64,000 nt of DNA from Lentimicrobiaceae bacterium (GTDB lineage: Bacteria; Bacteroidota; Bacteroidia; Bacteroidales; JALOCA01): NCBI GenBank assembly GCA_023227965.1, contig JALOCA010000007.1:44821-108820 (forward strand). The letters are read 5' to 3'. The notes under the pieces are model-generated. The model ran no database searches. It saw only the letters and a program-made list of their open reading frames with translations, and had not been told where the DNA came from. Made by a program: the position numbers and the translations under genes. Below, one piece after another: positions 43,588 to 52,909 of this stretch (positions within the stretch are counted from its first letter, which is position 1; every line of letters begins with the position of its first letter).

Positions 43588-45909
43588 TTATTCAACGATT
43601 ACCCTTGAAGTAGTAACTCCTTTATTAGTATAAACTTTCAACATATATACCCCACTTAATAGATCGAATGTGTTCATATTGAAAGTGTTAGATTTTATAG
43701 TTCCATCATAAACCACTTGTCCTACAAGGTTCAGAAGAACGATACGGTTCATTTCGATATTTGATTTTACATGCATTTGTTTGCCTACAGGGTTGGGATA
43801 AATTTTTATTCCCTGTGAGGTAGGTTCGTTTATACTGGTTACTAAAGCGGTAGCAGGATCAGAAGCATCTGATTCGCCTTCTGTATAGAGAGCTTTTACA
43901 GTATAAATATAGGTTCCGATAGCAGGAACTACATCAGTATAGTTTGTAAACAGAACGGGAGAAGCATTAACAGGGGTTGAGGCTCCACCACGGTAAATGT
44001 TATATCCCAATAGTGCTCTTGAAGGAGCATCCCATGTAAGATTTACATTTAAAATCTCAGCAACGGCATTCAAGTTGGTGGGTTTTATGAGTACAGTAGC
44101 CTGAACCGTATTGCTACATTCGGAAGAGCCACCTTCATAAACTGCTTTCACGCAATAGGAATAAATGCCGTAACCAAGGTCAGAGTCTTCGTATGTAGTA
44201 GGTGTAACCAGAGTTGTATTTATTTTAGTACCATTACGATACACATCGTAACCTAACAATGCATCGGTAGCCGGTGCAGTCCATGTTAAAGTAATATTGT
44301 TGTAATTTTGCGTAAACTGCAAATTGGTGGGCATTGGGGGGATAAAAGCAGAAACAATATCATCCTTTAGCACTTTCATAAAATATATTTTGTTTTCGGT
44401 GTAAGGGTCTTCATCTCCGCGCACGGCTAATCCGGGTTCTTCATCCGCCTGATACACTAAGTAAAAATAATCATCGGAATTGGTAGCTACCGAAGGGAAT
44501 ACGCATTCATCATACAAATGTACAATGTCGCTATTAAGGTCGTAAATATTATCACTCCAGGTATTACCATTATCGTTGGAGCCACGGCACCACAGACGCC
44601 GGTAATTTTGCGTTCCATTGTCGAAAGTTTCGGTTATGCTGCTGTATGTAAGTATGAGGCGGTTCTGGTCGTCTACCACAAGTTGGGGGAAACTGGAGGA
44701 ACCAATGTAATAACTGGCAATATCTTCGAGGATATCCCATGTTCCGTTGCCGTTAACATCTATTGCATAGCCAATCAGTTTTCCCTCTGCATCCAGTAAA
44801 TCCGGATCAAGGGCTTCCCACTGGTTGCCACCCGTCCAAGTAGCGTCGCCTTCTTTCCAGTAGCCTATTCCGCCAACTCCGGGAAACCAGTAAGAGCCGG
44901 CATCATCGGCATGTGCACGGTTGATACCAAAGGCAACATGTATTGTTCCGTTGTTGTCAATTACTATAGAATGGGTTCCGTCGGGGCAGTAAAAGGTGTC
45001 AGCAGTAGCAGCCGTTCCGTTCCAAAAAGGAATAGGGTGTTCCCAAATAACGGTTTTTGTCCAGGTAGTACCGCCATCGGTAGATTTCATAATAAACATA
45101 TCCGTTTGTTTACAACCAACAATAAAAGCAAGAATATTATTTCTGGGTTCTGCCCATGTATAAGTATCTCCTTCAAAACCATAATATTCTGTTGAGCTCA
45201 TCCCCGGAATAATCTGATGTTGGATGTCCCAGGTAGTTCCGCCGTCCTGCGAACGGGAATAGAGAAGGGCAAGATCGAGACCTTGATAAGCTGAGTAGGT
45301 AGAAGCAAGAATGTGAAGAGTTTTGTTATCGGTTCCTGCTGTTACTATTCTGGGCCACGAAATATCAACCGCGCCAGTAGGTCCGGCAAAAATAGATCCT
45401 GACCAGGTATCTGTACCTTTTTGTTCACGTTTGCTAATTACCAGTCCTTGGGTATCATGGTGGGCAGCAACAATTTCACCGTTTGTACCCCATTTGGTAT
45501 AGCTGGGCCATCCGGTACGTTGCAATTCAATACGGGCAGTGGGCTCAGGTCCCCAAGTTGTCCCGTCAAAATAGTTGTAACCTGTACCCCTGTCGGCAAA
45601 ATTGGGAGTCGTCATTCCCATTGTCCAAGTGGCTCCTATGGTGCCATCTGCATATTTATAAATCCGGTTCTCGGACGAACTATTGCTTTGCAGGTCGTAA
45701 TAAGTAATCCCTATTGCTACTTCTTCGGGGGGTAAATCCTTTTTAACAGAAGGCAGCAGGGTGGCAGAATTTAAGTTTTCAGTTTCTTTAATTGCTGGCT
45801 GTATTTTTACAGCATAATTTTTTAATGAATGGGAAATCATGGCTTTTTGCTGAGCAAATCCAGTCATACCTATCAAAACAGCACAAATAATTAGTAGAAT
45901 TTTTTTCAT
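43588..45909 (-). CDS. Secreted Asp-box (BNR) protein with Fn3 domains and T9SS sorting domain (copy B)
   Basis: A 773-residue paralogue of the downstream gene with the same order: signal peptide (MKKILLIICAVLIGMTGFA), Asp-box propeller (SRSQDGGTTWDI, MKSTDGGTTWTKTV), two Fn3-like domains and a type A sorting domain (KIYPNPVGKQMHVKS to TSRVIVE). ATG 45909 is preferred over the TTG at 45915. The two copies share long identical stretches, for example around PIPFWNGTAATADTFYCPDG. A -7-like box TACATTTG lies on the minus strand at 45964-45957. Confidence 0.88.
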   Translation of the reverse strand: MKKILLIICAVLIGMTGFAQQKAMISHSLKNYAVKIQPAIKETENLNSATLLPSVKKDLPPEEVAIGITYYDLQSNSSSENRIYKYADGTIGATWTMGMTTPNFADRGTGYNYFDGTTWGPEPTARIELQRTGWPSYTKWGTNGEIVAAHHDTQGLVISKREQKGTDTWSGSIFAGPTGAVDISWPRIVTAGTDNKTLHILASTYSAYQGLDLALLYSRSQDGGTTWDIQHQIIPGMSSTEYYGFEGDTYTWAEPRNNILAFIVGCKQTDMFIMKSTDGGTTWTKTVIWEHPIPFWNGTAATADTFYCPDGTHSIVIDNNGTIHVAFGINRAHADDAGSYWFPGVGGIGYWKEGDATWTGGNQWEALDPDLLDAEGKLIGYAIDVNGNGTWDILEDIASYYIGSSSFPQLVVDDQNRLILTYSSITETFDNGTQNYRRLWCRGSNDNGNTWSDNIYDLNSDIVHLYDECVFPSVATNSDDYFYLVYQADEEPGLAVRGDEDPYTENKIYFMKVLKDDIVSAFIPPMPTNLQFTQNYNNITLTWTAPATDALLGYDVYRNGTKINTTLVTPTTYEDSDLGYGIYSYCVKAVYEGGSSECSNTVQATVLIKPTNLNAVAEILNVNLTWDAPSRALLGYNIYRGGASTPVNASPVLFTNYTDVVPAIGTYIYTVKALYTEGESDASDPATALVTSINEPTSQGIKIYPNPVGKQMHVKSNIEMNRIVLLNLVGQVVYDGTIKSNTFNMNTFDLLSGVYMLKVYTNKGVTTSRVIVE

Positions 45910-46026
45910 GGACAATGAATTTTATTGGTTATTTATTGAGCAAATTTTTCAATTTTCAAATGTACAAAATTTTCTTTTAAGTTTTATAAAATCTATAAAA
46001 AAGTATCTTTGACCGACCAAATCTGT

Positions 46027-47220
46027 TTATTCCTCTTTTAATGCCTTTTCTTTTGTATCAACAGGAATAATGGTGGAGCGGTGAAAATCAATGCCGTCTT
46101 CAAATATTTTTCGATAAGTATAATGCCGTTTGGCAAAAACTGCACCAACCGATTCGTGCAGAGCCCTCATTTTAGGGTTGAAGTCTCCCACCCACGATAA
46201 TTCTATTTCGGTGTACCAAGGTCTTTTTTGCATTATTTTATCCAAATGCCAAAAAATTGCCGATTCGATACCTGATTTTTGAAACTTGGGTACAACCCCC
46301 ATGATGGTAATTCGAGCCCGGGTTATGGTATGTCGTTTTTTTAACCACAGAAATTTTAGTTTATTGAAAAGATGTAACTTCCCGTTCAGATGTTTAAAAA
46401 TTTGATTAACATCGGGAAACATAATCAGGAAGGCAATAGGTTCGCCTTCGGAATAAGCAAACCATATCATTTCTTCATCAATAATGGCTTTGGCATTATT
46501 TAAAGAACGATACAGGTCGTCAGTTTGAATGGGTGTAAAATTTTCGTGAAAGACCCATGCGGTATCATACACATGCTTCAGATCGGCTATATATTTTTCG
46601 GACTGGCTGAGGTGAAAGTGTTCAAAACTGAAGACCGGTTTTTGCCTTACCCAGTCGGCAATTTTCCAGAATCTTTCAGGGAAAGGCTTGGTTAAATCCA
46701 GATGGTTCGAAACCTGTTCGAAATAAAAATTAAACCCATAAGATTCAAACAACTCCTTATAATAAGGGTGGTTATAAGGCATTCCAAAGCTGGGATGGGT
46801 AAATCCTTCTACCAGCAATCCCCAGAAGTTGTCATTTTCGCCAAAATTAATCGGTCCGTCCATTGCTTTTATCCCTCTATCCGCCAGCCAGTTTTTGCAG
46901 GTATCAAAAAGCATGAATGCAGTCTCCCGATCGTTGATACATTCAAAAAAGCCCATACCACCGGTAGGCAGATCAAATTTGTAGGCTTTATTTTTATTGA
47001 TGAAAGCGGCGACACGTCCTAACGCTTTTCCATTATCATCGGTAAGTATCCATCGTATAGCTTCTCCGTTGCGGAAAAAAACATTTACCGAAGGGGTAAA
47101 AATGTCTTCCACCATTTTATCAGGCGGGCATACCCATACCGGATCGTTTGCATAAATATCTCTGGCAACCTGGTGAAAATCTTTTATTTCCTTTTTTGAG
47201 TGTACCTCGATAATTTTCAT
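46027..47220 (-). CDS. GNAT-like N-acetyltransferase-superfamily protein (YghO type)
   Basis: A 397-residue cytoplasmic protein common in Bacteroidota. The N-terminal domain (DFHQVARDIYANDPVWVCPP, MGFFECINDRETA) and the C-terminal domain (IMGVVPKFQKSGIESAIFWH, an acetyl-CoA-loop-like segment near residue 310) look like two GNAT folds in tandem. The substrate is unknown. It is divergent from lptF. Confidence 0.75.
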   Translation of the reverse strand: MKIIEVHSKKEIKDFHQVARDIYANDPVWVCPPDKMVEDIFTPSVNVFFRNGEAIRWILTDDNGKALGRVAAFINKNKAYKFDLPTGGMGFFECINDRETAFMLFDTCKNWLADRGIKAMDGPINFGENDNFWGLLVEGFTHPSFGMPYNHPYYKELFESYGFNFYFEQVSNHLDLTKPFPERFWKIADWVRQKPVFSFEHFHLSQSEKYIADLKHVYDTAWVFHENFTPIQTDDLYRSLNNAKAIIDEEMIWFAYSEGEPIAFLIMFPDVNQIFKHLNGKLHLFNKLKFLWLKKRHTITRARITIMGVVPKFQKSGIESAIFWHLDKIMQKRPWYTEIELSWVGDFNPKMRALHESVGAVFAKRHYTYRKIFEDGIDFHRSTIIPVDTKEKALKEE

Positions 47221-47322
47221 ATTCAGGGATTAAAAACGTCAACAAACTTAAGGTATATTTTTAAGATGAAAAATGCTTTTTTTTGATTTGGCAATACTTT
47301 TCTGTGATTTACGTTTTTATCT

Positions 47323-47330
47323 TAACTTTG
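47323..47330 (+). promoter_or_regulatory. -7 box upstream of the LptF/LptG gene
   Basis: TAACTTTG fits the TAnnTTTG consensus 43 bases before the TTG start of the permease. Confidence 0.45.
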
Positions 47331-47373
47331 CCTCGGTACAATTGTTTATTATAAATAGTATAAACAACACGAT

Positions 47374-48813
47374 TTGAAAAAGATATATTTTTTAATACTT
47401 CGATCTTATGCCGGTCCGCTTATCATGACTTTTTTCATATCGCTGTTTGTTTTGCTGATGCAGTTTTTGTGGAAATATGTTGATGATCTCGTCGGGAAGG
47501 GGCTCGACTGGTACATTATCCTGCAATTGTTGTTTTATGCATCAGCAACCTTCGTCCCCCTGGCATTACCCCTGGCAATATTGCTTTCTTCGCTGATGAC
47601 CTTTGGTAATCTTGGCGAAAGATATGAGCTGGTAGCTATAAAAGCTGCGGGTATTTCGCTGCGAAAAGTGATGCGCCCCCTGATTATTTTGTCGGTATTA
47701 ATTAGTATCGGAGCCTTTTACTTTTCGAATAACGTGCTACCCCTGGCAAATTTGCAATTTCGAAGTATTTTATACGATGTGCAGCAAAAAAAACTTGCTT
47801 TTAATTTAAAGGATGGCGAATACTATAATGGCATTGACGGTTACGTAATCCGAGTACAGAAAAAAGAAAAAGATGGTGTAACTATACGTAATGTTATGAT
47901 TTATGACCATACCAGCGGTATGGGCAATACCAACTTTACCATGGCAGATTCTGGGCGGATGAATATGAGCAAGGATCAGCGGTTTTTAAATTTTGTTTTA
48001 TACCACGGGTATAATTTTGATGAAACTTCGGGAAGAAGAAATATGAACGTTCATCCTTTTCAGCGTACAAAATTTGAAGAAGAGCATATTAAGTTTGATT
48101 TGTCGCAGTTTCAGCTTAATAGAACTAACCAGGAATTATTTAAAAATAATTTCGAAATGCTTAATCTCAAACAGCTTTCCACTTCGGCTGATTCTATCAA
48201 AAAGGAACTCGGCGGTTTGCAGGCAGATATGTCTGCATCGTTTTTCAAAGGATACAATTATTTATCATACCTCGATTCGAGCATTCCTGTACTGCCAGAT
48301 ACAGCCAAAGCATTGCAAAGCAATTTTATCAGTAATTTCGACAAAACAAGTCGCCAGCATATTTTGGATTATGCACTTTCTGATGCCCGAAACAAAAGGG
48401 CAAATCTTGAATTTCAAAAGAACTTAAGCGAAAGCAAATATTATACTATTCGCAGACACGAAATTGAATGGCACCGGAAATTTACCTTGTCAATAGCCTG
48501 TTTAATCTTGTTTTTTATCGGAGCGCCTTTCGGAGCCATTATTCGTAAAGGAGGATTGGGGTTACCCTTGGTAATTTCGGTTATTTTCTTTGTTTTGTAC
48601 CATGTTATTTCCATAAGTGGCGAAAAAGCAGTACGTGCCGGTGCTTTGCCTTCGGCAGAAGGAATGTGGCTGGCTTCGATAGTACTGTTGCCCATAGGCA
48701 TATGGTTTACATATAAAGCTACCACAGATTCACCCTTGCTTGATGCAGATGTTTGGAAGAAATTTTTTAATAAATTTAATACATTAATAGGAAAATATAC
48801 TAATTTGCAATAA
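47374..48813 (+). CDS. LptF/LptG family LPS-export permease
   Basis: A 479-residue permease of the YjgP/YjgQ family, part of the complex that extracts lipopolysaccharide from the inner membrane and passes it to the Lpt bridge. It starts at a TTG (47374): MKKIYFLILRSYAGPLIMTF is the expected opening and no ATG is available. Three transmembrane helices come first (about 15-115), then a long periplasmic beta-jellyroll (120-365), then three helices (370-455). The gap to the glycosyltransferase is 3 bases, so this gene is translationally coupled to it. Confidence 0.9.
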   Translation: MKKIYFLILRSYAGPLIMTFFISLFVLLMQFLWKYVDDLVGKGLDWYIILQLLFYASATFVPLALPLAILLSSLMTFGNLGERYELVAIKAAGISLRKVMRPLIILSVLISIGAFYFSNNVLPLANLQFRSILYDVQQKKLAFNLKDGEYYNGIDGYVIRVQKKEKDGVTIRNVMIYDHTSGMGNTNFTMADSGRMNMSKDQRFLNFVLYHGYNFDETSGRRNMNVHPFQRTKFEEEHIKFDLSQFQLNRTNQELFKNNFEMLNLKQLSTSADSIKKELGGLQADMSASFFKGYNYLSYLDSSIPVLPDTAKALQSNFISNFDKTSRQHILDYALSDARNKRANLEFQKNLSESKYYTIRRHEIEWHRKFTLSIACLILFFIGAPFGAIIRKGGLGLPLVISVIFFVLYHVISISGEKAVRAGALPSAEGMWLASIVLLPIGIWFTYKATTDSPLLDADVWKKFFNKFNTLIGKYTNLQ

Positions 48814-48816
48814 TAT

Positions 48817-50019
48817 ATGAATATACTAATAGTTTGTAACAAATCACCTTTTCCTCCCAAAGAAGGAGGTCCGATTGCCATGAACGCCATTATCACCGGT
48901 TTATTAGATGCGGGACATTCGGTAAAAGTTATTGCAATAAATTCCAATAAATATCATGTTAGTCCTGATGAAATACCTGTCAACTACCGTGAAAAAACCC
49001 GGATAGAATTTGTTGATGTTGACCTCTCTGTTAAACCCTGCAAAGCACTTGCCAATTTGTTTTCCAACCGATCCTACCATGTTGAACGATTTATTTCCGC
49101 AGCCCTGGAAAATAAAATTTCGGAAGTAGTGCAGAATGACAATTTCGACATCATTCAATTTGAGACCCTTTACATAAGTCCTTATATTGAAACTATTCGC
49201 AAATATTCCAATGCGAAAATAATCCTTCGTGCCCATAATATCGAGCACCTGATTTGGGAGCGGGTTGCCCTTTCGTGCAAACAACCCGTAAAACGTCGCT
49301 ATCTGTGGCACCTGGCACGTACCCTGAAAAAATACGAACTCAATGCCCTCCATAAATTCGACGGGATTGCGGCAATCACCCGTAAAGATGCCATTTATTT
49401 CCGTAACTGTGGTACCATAGCACCCGTAACTGATATTTCATTTGGCATTAATTTCGATAATTACCAGGAAGACAACTCCGCCACTGAGTTTCCTTCCGTT
49501 TTTCATATTGGTGCGATGAACTGGATTCCTAACAACGAAGGAATAAAATGGTTTCTCGAAAATATTTGGGGCAAAATAAATATACTGTTCCCGGATTTAA
49601 CATTTTACATTGCCGGTAGAGAAATGCCCGACTGGATACAAAAAAAGAAATACCCCAATGTGGAAATCTTAGGAGAAGTGGAAGATGCTTCGGCATTTAT
49701 GCGATCAAAAGCTATTATGGTTGTACCTTTGTTTTCGGGCAGCGGAATCCGGATAAAAATTATTGAAGGCATGGCTTTAGGAAAAACCATAATTACAACC
49801 CGCATTGGTGCTGAAGGTATTAATTGTACAGATAACGAAAATGTAATTATCGCAGACAATCCTATTGATTTTATTGCTGCTTTGAAAAAATGCCTTGAAA
49901 ATAAGGAGCTCTGTTGCAAAATAGGCAGTAATGCCCGTAAGCTTATCGAAAAAGAACATAATAACCAACTGATAATCCGCAAACTGACCCATTTTTACGA
50001 TCAGGTAATTCAATCGTAA
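48817..50019 (+). CDS. Glycosyltransferase (GT4 type)
   Basis: A 400-residue GT-B fold enzyme. N-terminal acceptor domain: LIVCNKSPFPPKEGGPIAM with the glycine loop; C-terminal nucleotide-sugar domain: FHIGAMNWIPNNEGIKWFLE and VVPLFSGSGIRIKIIEGMALGKTII, the E-x7-E-like donor motif near residues 305-325. Likely acts in LPS, O-antigen or capsule assembly, consistent with lptF/G upstream and another glycosyltransferase downstream. Confidence 0.88.
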   Translation: MNILIVCNKSPFPPKEGGPIAMNAIITGLLDAGHSVKVIAINSNKYHVSPDEIPVNYREKTRIEFVDVDLSVKPCKALANLFSNRSYHVERFISAALENKISEVVQNDNFDIIQFETLYISPYIETIRKYSNAKIILRAHNIEHLIWERVALSCKQPVKRRYLWHLARTLKKYELNALHKFDGIAAITRKDAIYFRNCGTIAPVTDISFGINFDNYQEDNSATEFPSVFHIGAMNWIPNNEGIKWFLENIWGKINILFPDLTFYIAGREMPDWIQKKKYPNVEILGEVEDASAFMRSKAIMVVPLFSGSGIRIKIIEGMALGKTIITTRIGAEGINCTDNENVIIADNPIDFIAALKKCLENKELCCKIGSNARKLIEKEHNNQLIIRKLTHFYDQVIQS

Positions 50020-50109
50020 CAACCACAAAACTCCGGGAAAACGCAACCTAAAATCCATTTCAGGTTTGCTCAATTAAAAATTACCCGTAGGTTTGCAAAA
50101 AAAGTGGAA

Positions 50110-51276
50110 ATGAAACTCGTTGTTCTTGTATCGAGGGTACCCTATCCCATTGAAAAAGGCGACAAGCTGCGTGCATTTTATCAAATCAAATACTTGTCTG
50201 AAAATAATGAAATACACCTTATTGCTTTAAGTGACCGGAAACCAGAAACCAAAGCCGCCGATGCATTAAAACCTTATTGTGTTTCGTTGCATATATTCCG
50301 CCTGCCAAAAATTGCCATTTTTTTTAATTTGATACGTGCATTATTCTGCACAATTCCTTTCCAGGCAGGTTATTTCTTTAACTCACATGTTAAACGAAAG
50401 ATACAACACCTTATCAGGAATATTAACCCAGATCATATTTATTGCCAGCTTATCCGCACCACCGAATATGTTAAACTGCTTCCTTATCCCAAAACCCTCG
50501 ATTACCAGGATGTATTTTCCAAAGGCGTTGAAAGACGCATGACGGTTGCTCCCTGGTGGATGCAACCTGTTTTCAGGTGCGAATACAAAAGACTATTACG
50601 ATACGAAAAAGAAGTTTTTGACCATTTTGATCATACCACAATTATTTCGCAACCCGACCGCGACCTGATTCCTCATGAAAAAAAAGACGACATTCTGATA
50701 ATTCCCAATGGGGTTGATTACACATATTTTGAGCCACAAAAAACTGAAAAGGAGTTTCAAATTTTGTTTACAGGAAACATGGGATATCCTCCGAATGCCG
50801 ATGCAGCTCAATTTCTTGCTCTCGAAATTTTGCCGATTGTTCATCAGGAAAAACCCGAAGCAACCCTGGTTCTTGCCGGAATTAATCCCGGTGAAAAAAT
50901 AAAAGCAATGCAGAATCAATACATTACAGTTACGGGTTGGGTTCCGGATATGCGATATTATTATGCACGTTCACAAATATTTATTGCTCCCATGCGTTTG
51001 GGTACAGGCTTACAGAATAAATTGCTCGAAGCTATGGCAATGCTTCTACCTTGTATCACCTCCCTTCTTGCCAATCAGGCACTGAAAGCCTTACCCGGGA
51101 AGGAAATTCTTGTAGCGGACTCTGCCAGCGGATTTGCCAATCATATTTTAAAACTTCTAAACGATTCTCATTTTGCTGATACAATCGCCAATAATGGTAT
51201 GCAATATGTTAAAAAACAGTATAATTGGGCTGAATCGGTAAAAAAATTAGAAGATTGTATGCGATCAGAAAAATAA
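50110..51276 (+). CDS. Glycosyltransferase (GT4 type, TIGR03087-like)
   Basis: A 388-residue GT-B enzyme from ATG 50110 (MKLVVLVSRVPYPIEKGDKL); a GTG two codons upstream is also possible. The opening, with the Lys-Gly-Asp-Lys loop, and the donor region FTGNMGYPPNADAAQFLA then IAPMRLGTGLQNKLLEAMAM resemble the TIGR03087 group found in exopolysaccharide clusters. No exosortase or PEP-CTERM proteins are visible here. It lies 90 bases after the first glycosyltransferase on the same strand. Confidence 0.85.
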   Translation: MKLVVLVSRVPYPIEKGDKLRAFYQIKYLSENNEIHLIALSDRKPETKAADALKPYCVSLHIFRLPKIAIFFNLIRALFCTIPFQAGYFFNSHVKRKIQHLIRNINPDHIYCQLIRTTEYVKLLPYPKTLDYQDVFSKGVERRMTVAPWWMQPVFRCEYKRLLRYEKEVFDHFDHTTIISQPDRDLIPHEKKDDILIIPNGVDYTYFEPQKTEKEFQILFTGNMGYPPNADAAQFLALEILPIVHQEKPEATLVLAGINPGEKIKAMQNQYITVTGWVPDMRYYYARSQIFIAPMRLGTGLQNKLLEAMAMLLPCITSLLANQALKALPGKEILVADSASGFANHILKLLNDSHFADTIANNGMQYVKKQYNWAESVKKLEDCMRSEK

Positions 51277-51430
51277 ACTCCTCTTTACGAAACATCAATT
51301 AAACCAGATTTTTAAAAAAAATCTGGACGATGAAAAGTTTTTGGATTTTTAAAAATACCATTTAAAAAAACATTTGTTAACCAGAATCTTTCTCAATACA
51401 TTTGTAGCAGATTTGGATAATTTGTTGATT

Positions 51431-52903
51431 ATGTCTGTTTGTGAAAAAAGAACAACTGCTTTACAAAGGCATTATGTAATACCATTTGTATTGTTGTCTT
51501 TTTTAATTTCCCCTTTCATCGGTTTTACTATGGGAATAGTCCCTACAAATTCCGACGAAGTAAAAGGGCATGTGATTTTCTGGTCAATAATTATTTTAGT
51601 AATTGTTTTATCAACCATATTTCTAATTATCATTTATTTAATTAATAGGAATGCAAAAAACAATTTACAAACACTCAACGATACGTTGGAAAACAGAATA
51701 GAAGAACGCACACAGGAACTCCAAAAAAAGATAACGGAAAAAGAAGAAGCCGAGGAAAAATTGCAGCAAGCAAATCAAGAATACAAAAAACTGCTACAAA
51801 CACTAAAAACTGGCGAACAAAAATATTTTAACCTGGTGAAATACTCACCTTGGGGCATTGCTTATTATGCTATAGATGGTCAGGTACTTGAAGTTAACCA
51901 GGCTCTACTCTCAATTTTAGCTTCCGAAAATGAAGAAGTTACCCTAAATCAAAACCTTCTTACCCTTCAGCAGGCTATAGATGCAGGACTTGTTGACAGT
52001 TTCAGGGAATGCATAAATGAAGCCAAAGTCGTTACCAACGAATGCCTTTATTTTAGTTCTTGGGGCAAAAGAATGTATATGCGTTATATTTTTACCCCTC
52101 TTTTATCAGATCAGGGAGAAGTGCAAAATGTTTTGGGTACGTTTGAAGATATCACTGATAGAAAAAACGTAGAAGTAACCCTAAAAAATTCGGAAGTAAA
52201 ACTCAAAGAAGCAAATGCTTCCAAGGACACATTTCTTTCTATAATTGCCCACGACATCAAAACCCCTTTTAATGCTATCCTTGGTTTTTCCGATTTGTTA
52301 AATGATGGGTATGATTCCTATTCCGAAACTGACAAAAAAGATTTTATCCGGAATATTTTCGAAGCTGCCGAAATTACATTGAAAATCCTCGACAACCTGT
52401 TGCAATGGTCACGAAGTCAGACTGGTAAATTGATAATTAAACCCGAAAATATTAACATTTGTGCTATAATCACTGAAACCATCGAATTTTTAAAAAGCAG
52501 TGCAGAAAAAAAAACCATTACTATCATTTCCGAATGCAATTCCGATTGTATGGCATTTGCCGATGAACAAATGATTACCACTGTTATTCGTAACCTGCTA
52601 TCCAACGCAATAAAATTCACCTTTACAGGAGGTAAAATCAGGATTTCCATTCGTGAATTTGAAAAATACCTTGAAATTACCATTTCTGATGATGGCATTG
52701 GAATGAAAGAATTTGAATTGAAAAAACTGTTCAGTATAGAAGAAAAATTTTCTAAAGAAGGTACCGCCCGTGAACAGGGAACAGGATTAGGTTTAATTTT
52801 GTGCAAAGAATTTATAGAAAAAAATAGCGGCTGGATTTGGGCAGAAAGCAAGCCCGGAGAAGGAAGCAGTTTTAAATTTACATTGCCGAAAGAACAATTA
52901 TAA
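51431..52903 (+). CDS. Membrane PAS sensor histidine kinase
   Basis: A 490-residue kinase from ATG 51431; an upstream TTG (51374) is less likely. Order: two transmembrane helices (about 18-38 and 52-75) with a short loop, a coiled coil (85-140), a PAS domain (about 140-255), HisKA with the phospho-accepting His in SIIAHDIKTPFNAILGF, and HATPase with NLLSNAIKFT, DDGIGM and GTGLGL. No response regulator is adjacent, so it is an orphan. A hairpin (51304-51326) without a T run lies in the gap upstream. ABC-F gene 6 bases downstream. Confidence 0.9.
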   Translation: MSVCEKRTTALQRHYVIPFVLLSFLISPFIGFTMGIVPTNSDEVKGHVIFWSIIILVIVLSTIFLIIIYLINRNAKNNLQTLNDTLENRIEERTQELQKKITEKEEAEEKLQQANQEYKKLLQTLKTGEQKYFNLVKYSPWGIAYYAIDGQVLEVNQALLSILASENEEVTLNQNLLTLQQAIDAGLVDSFRECINEAKVVTNECLYFSSWGKRMYMRYIFTPLLSDQGEVQNVLGTFEDITDRKNVEVTLKNSEVKLKEANASKDTFLSIIAHDIKTPFNAILGFSDLLNDGYDSYSETDKKDFIRNIFEAAEITLKILDNLLQWSRSQTGKLIIKPENINICAIITETIEFLKSSAEKKTITIISECNSDCMAFADEQMITTVIRNLLSNAIKFTFTGGKIRISIREFEKYLEITISDDGIGMKEFELKKLFSIEEKFSKEGTAREQGTGLGLILCKEFIEKNSGWIWAESKPGEGSSFKFTLPKEQL

Positions 52904-52909
52904 AAACTT

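Noticed and set aside
41082..45909. Active sialidases
   Set aside because: Asp boxes are visible, but I could not find the catalytic Arg triad, Tyr/Glu pair or RIP motif; Asp boxes alone occur in many propellers.
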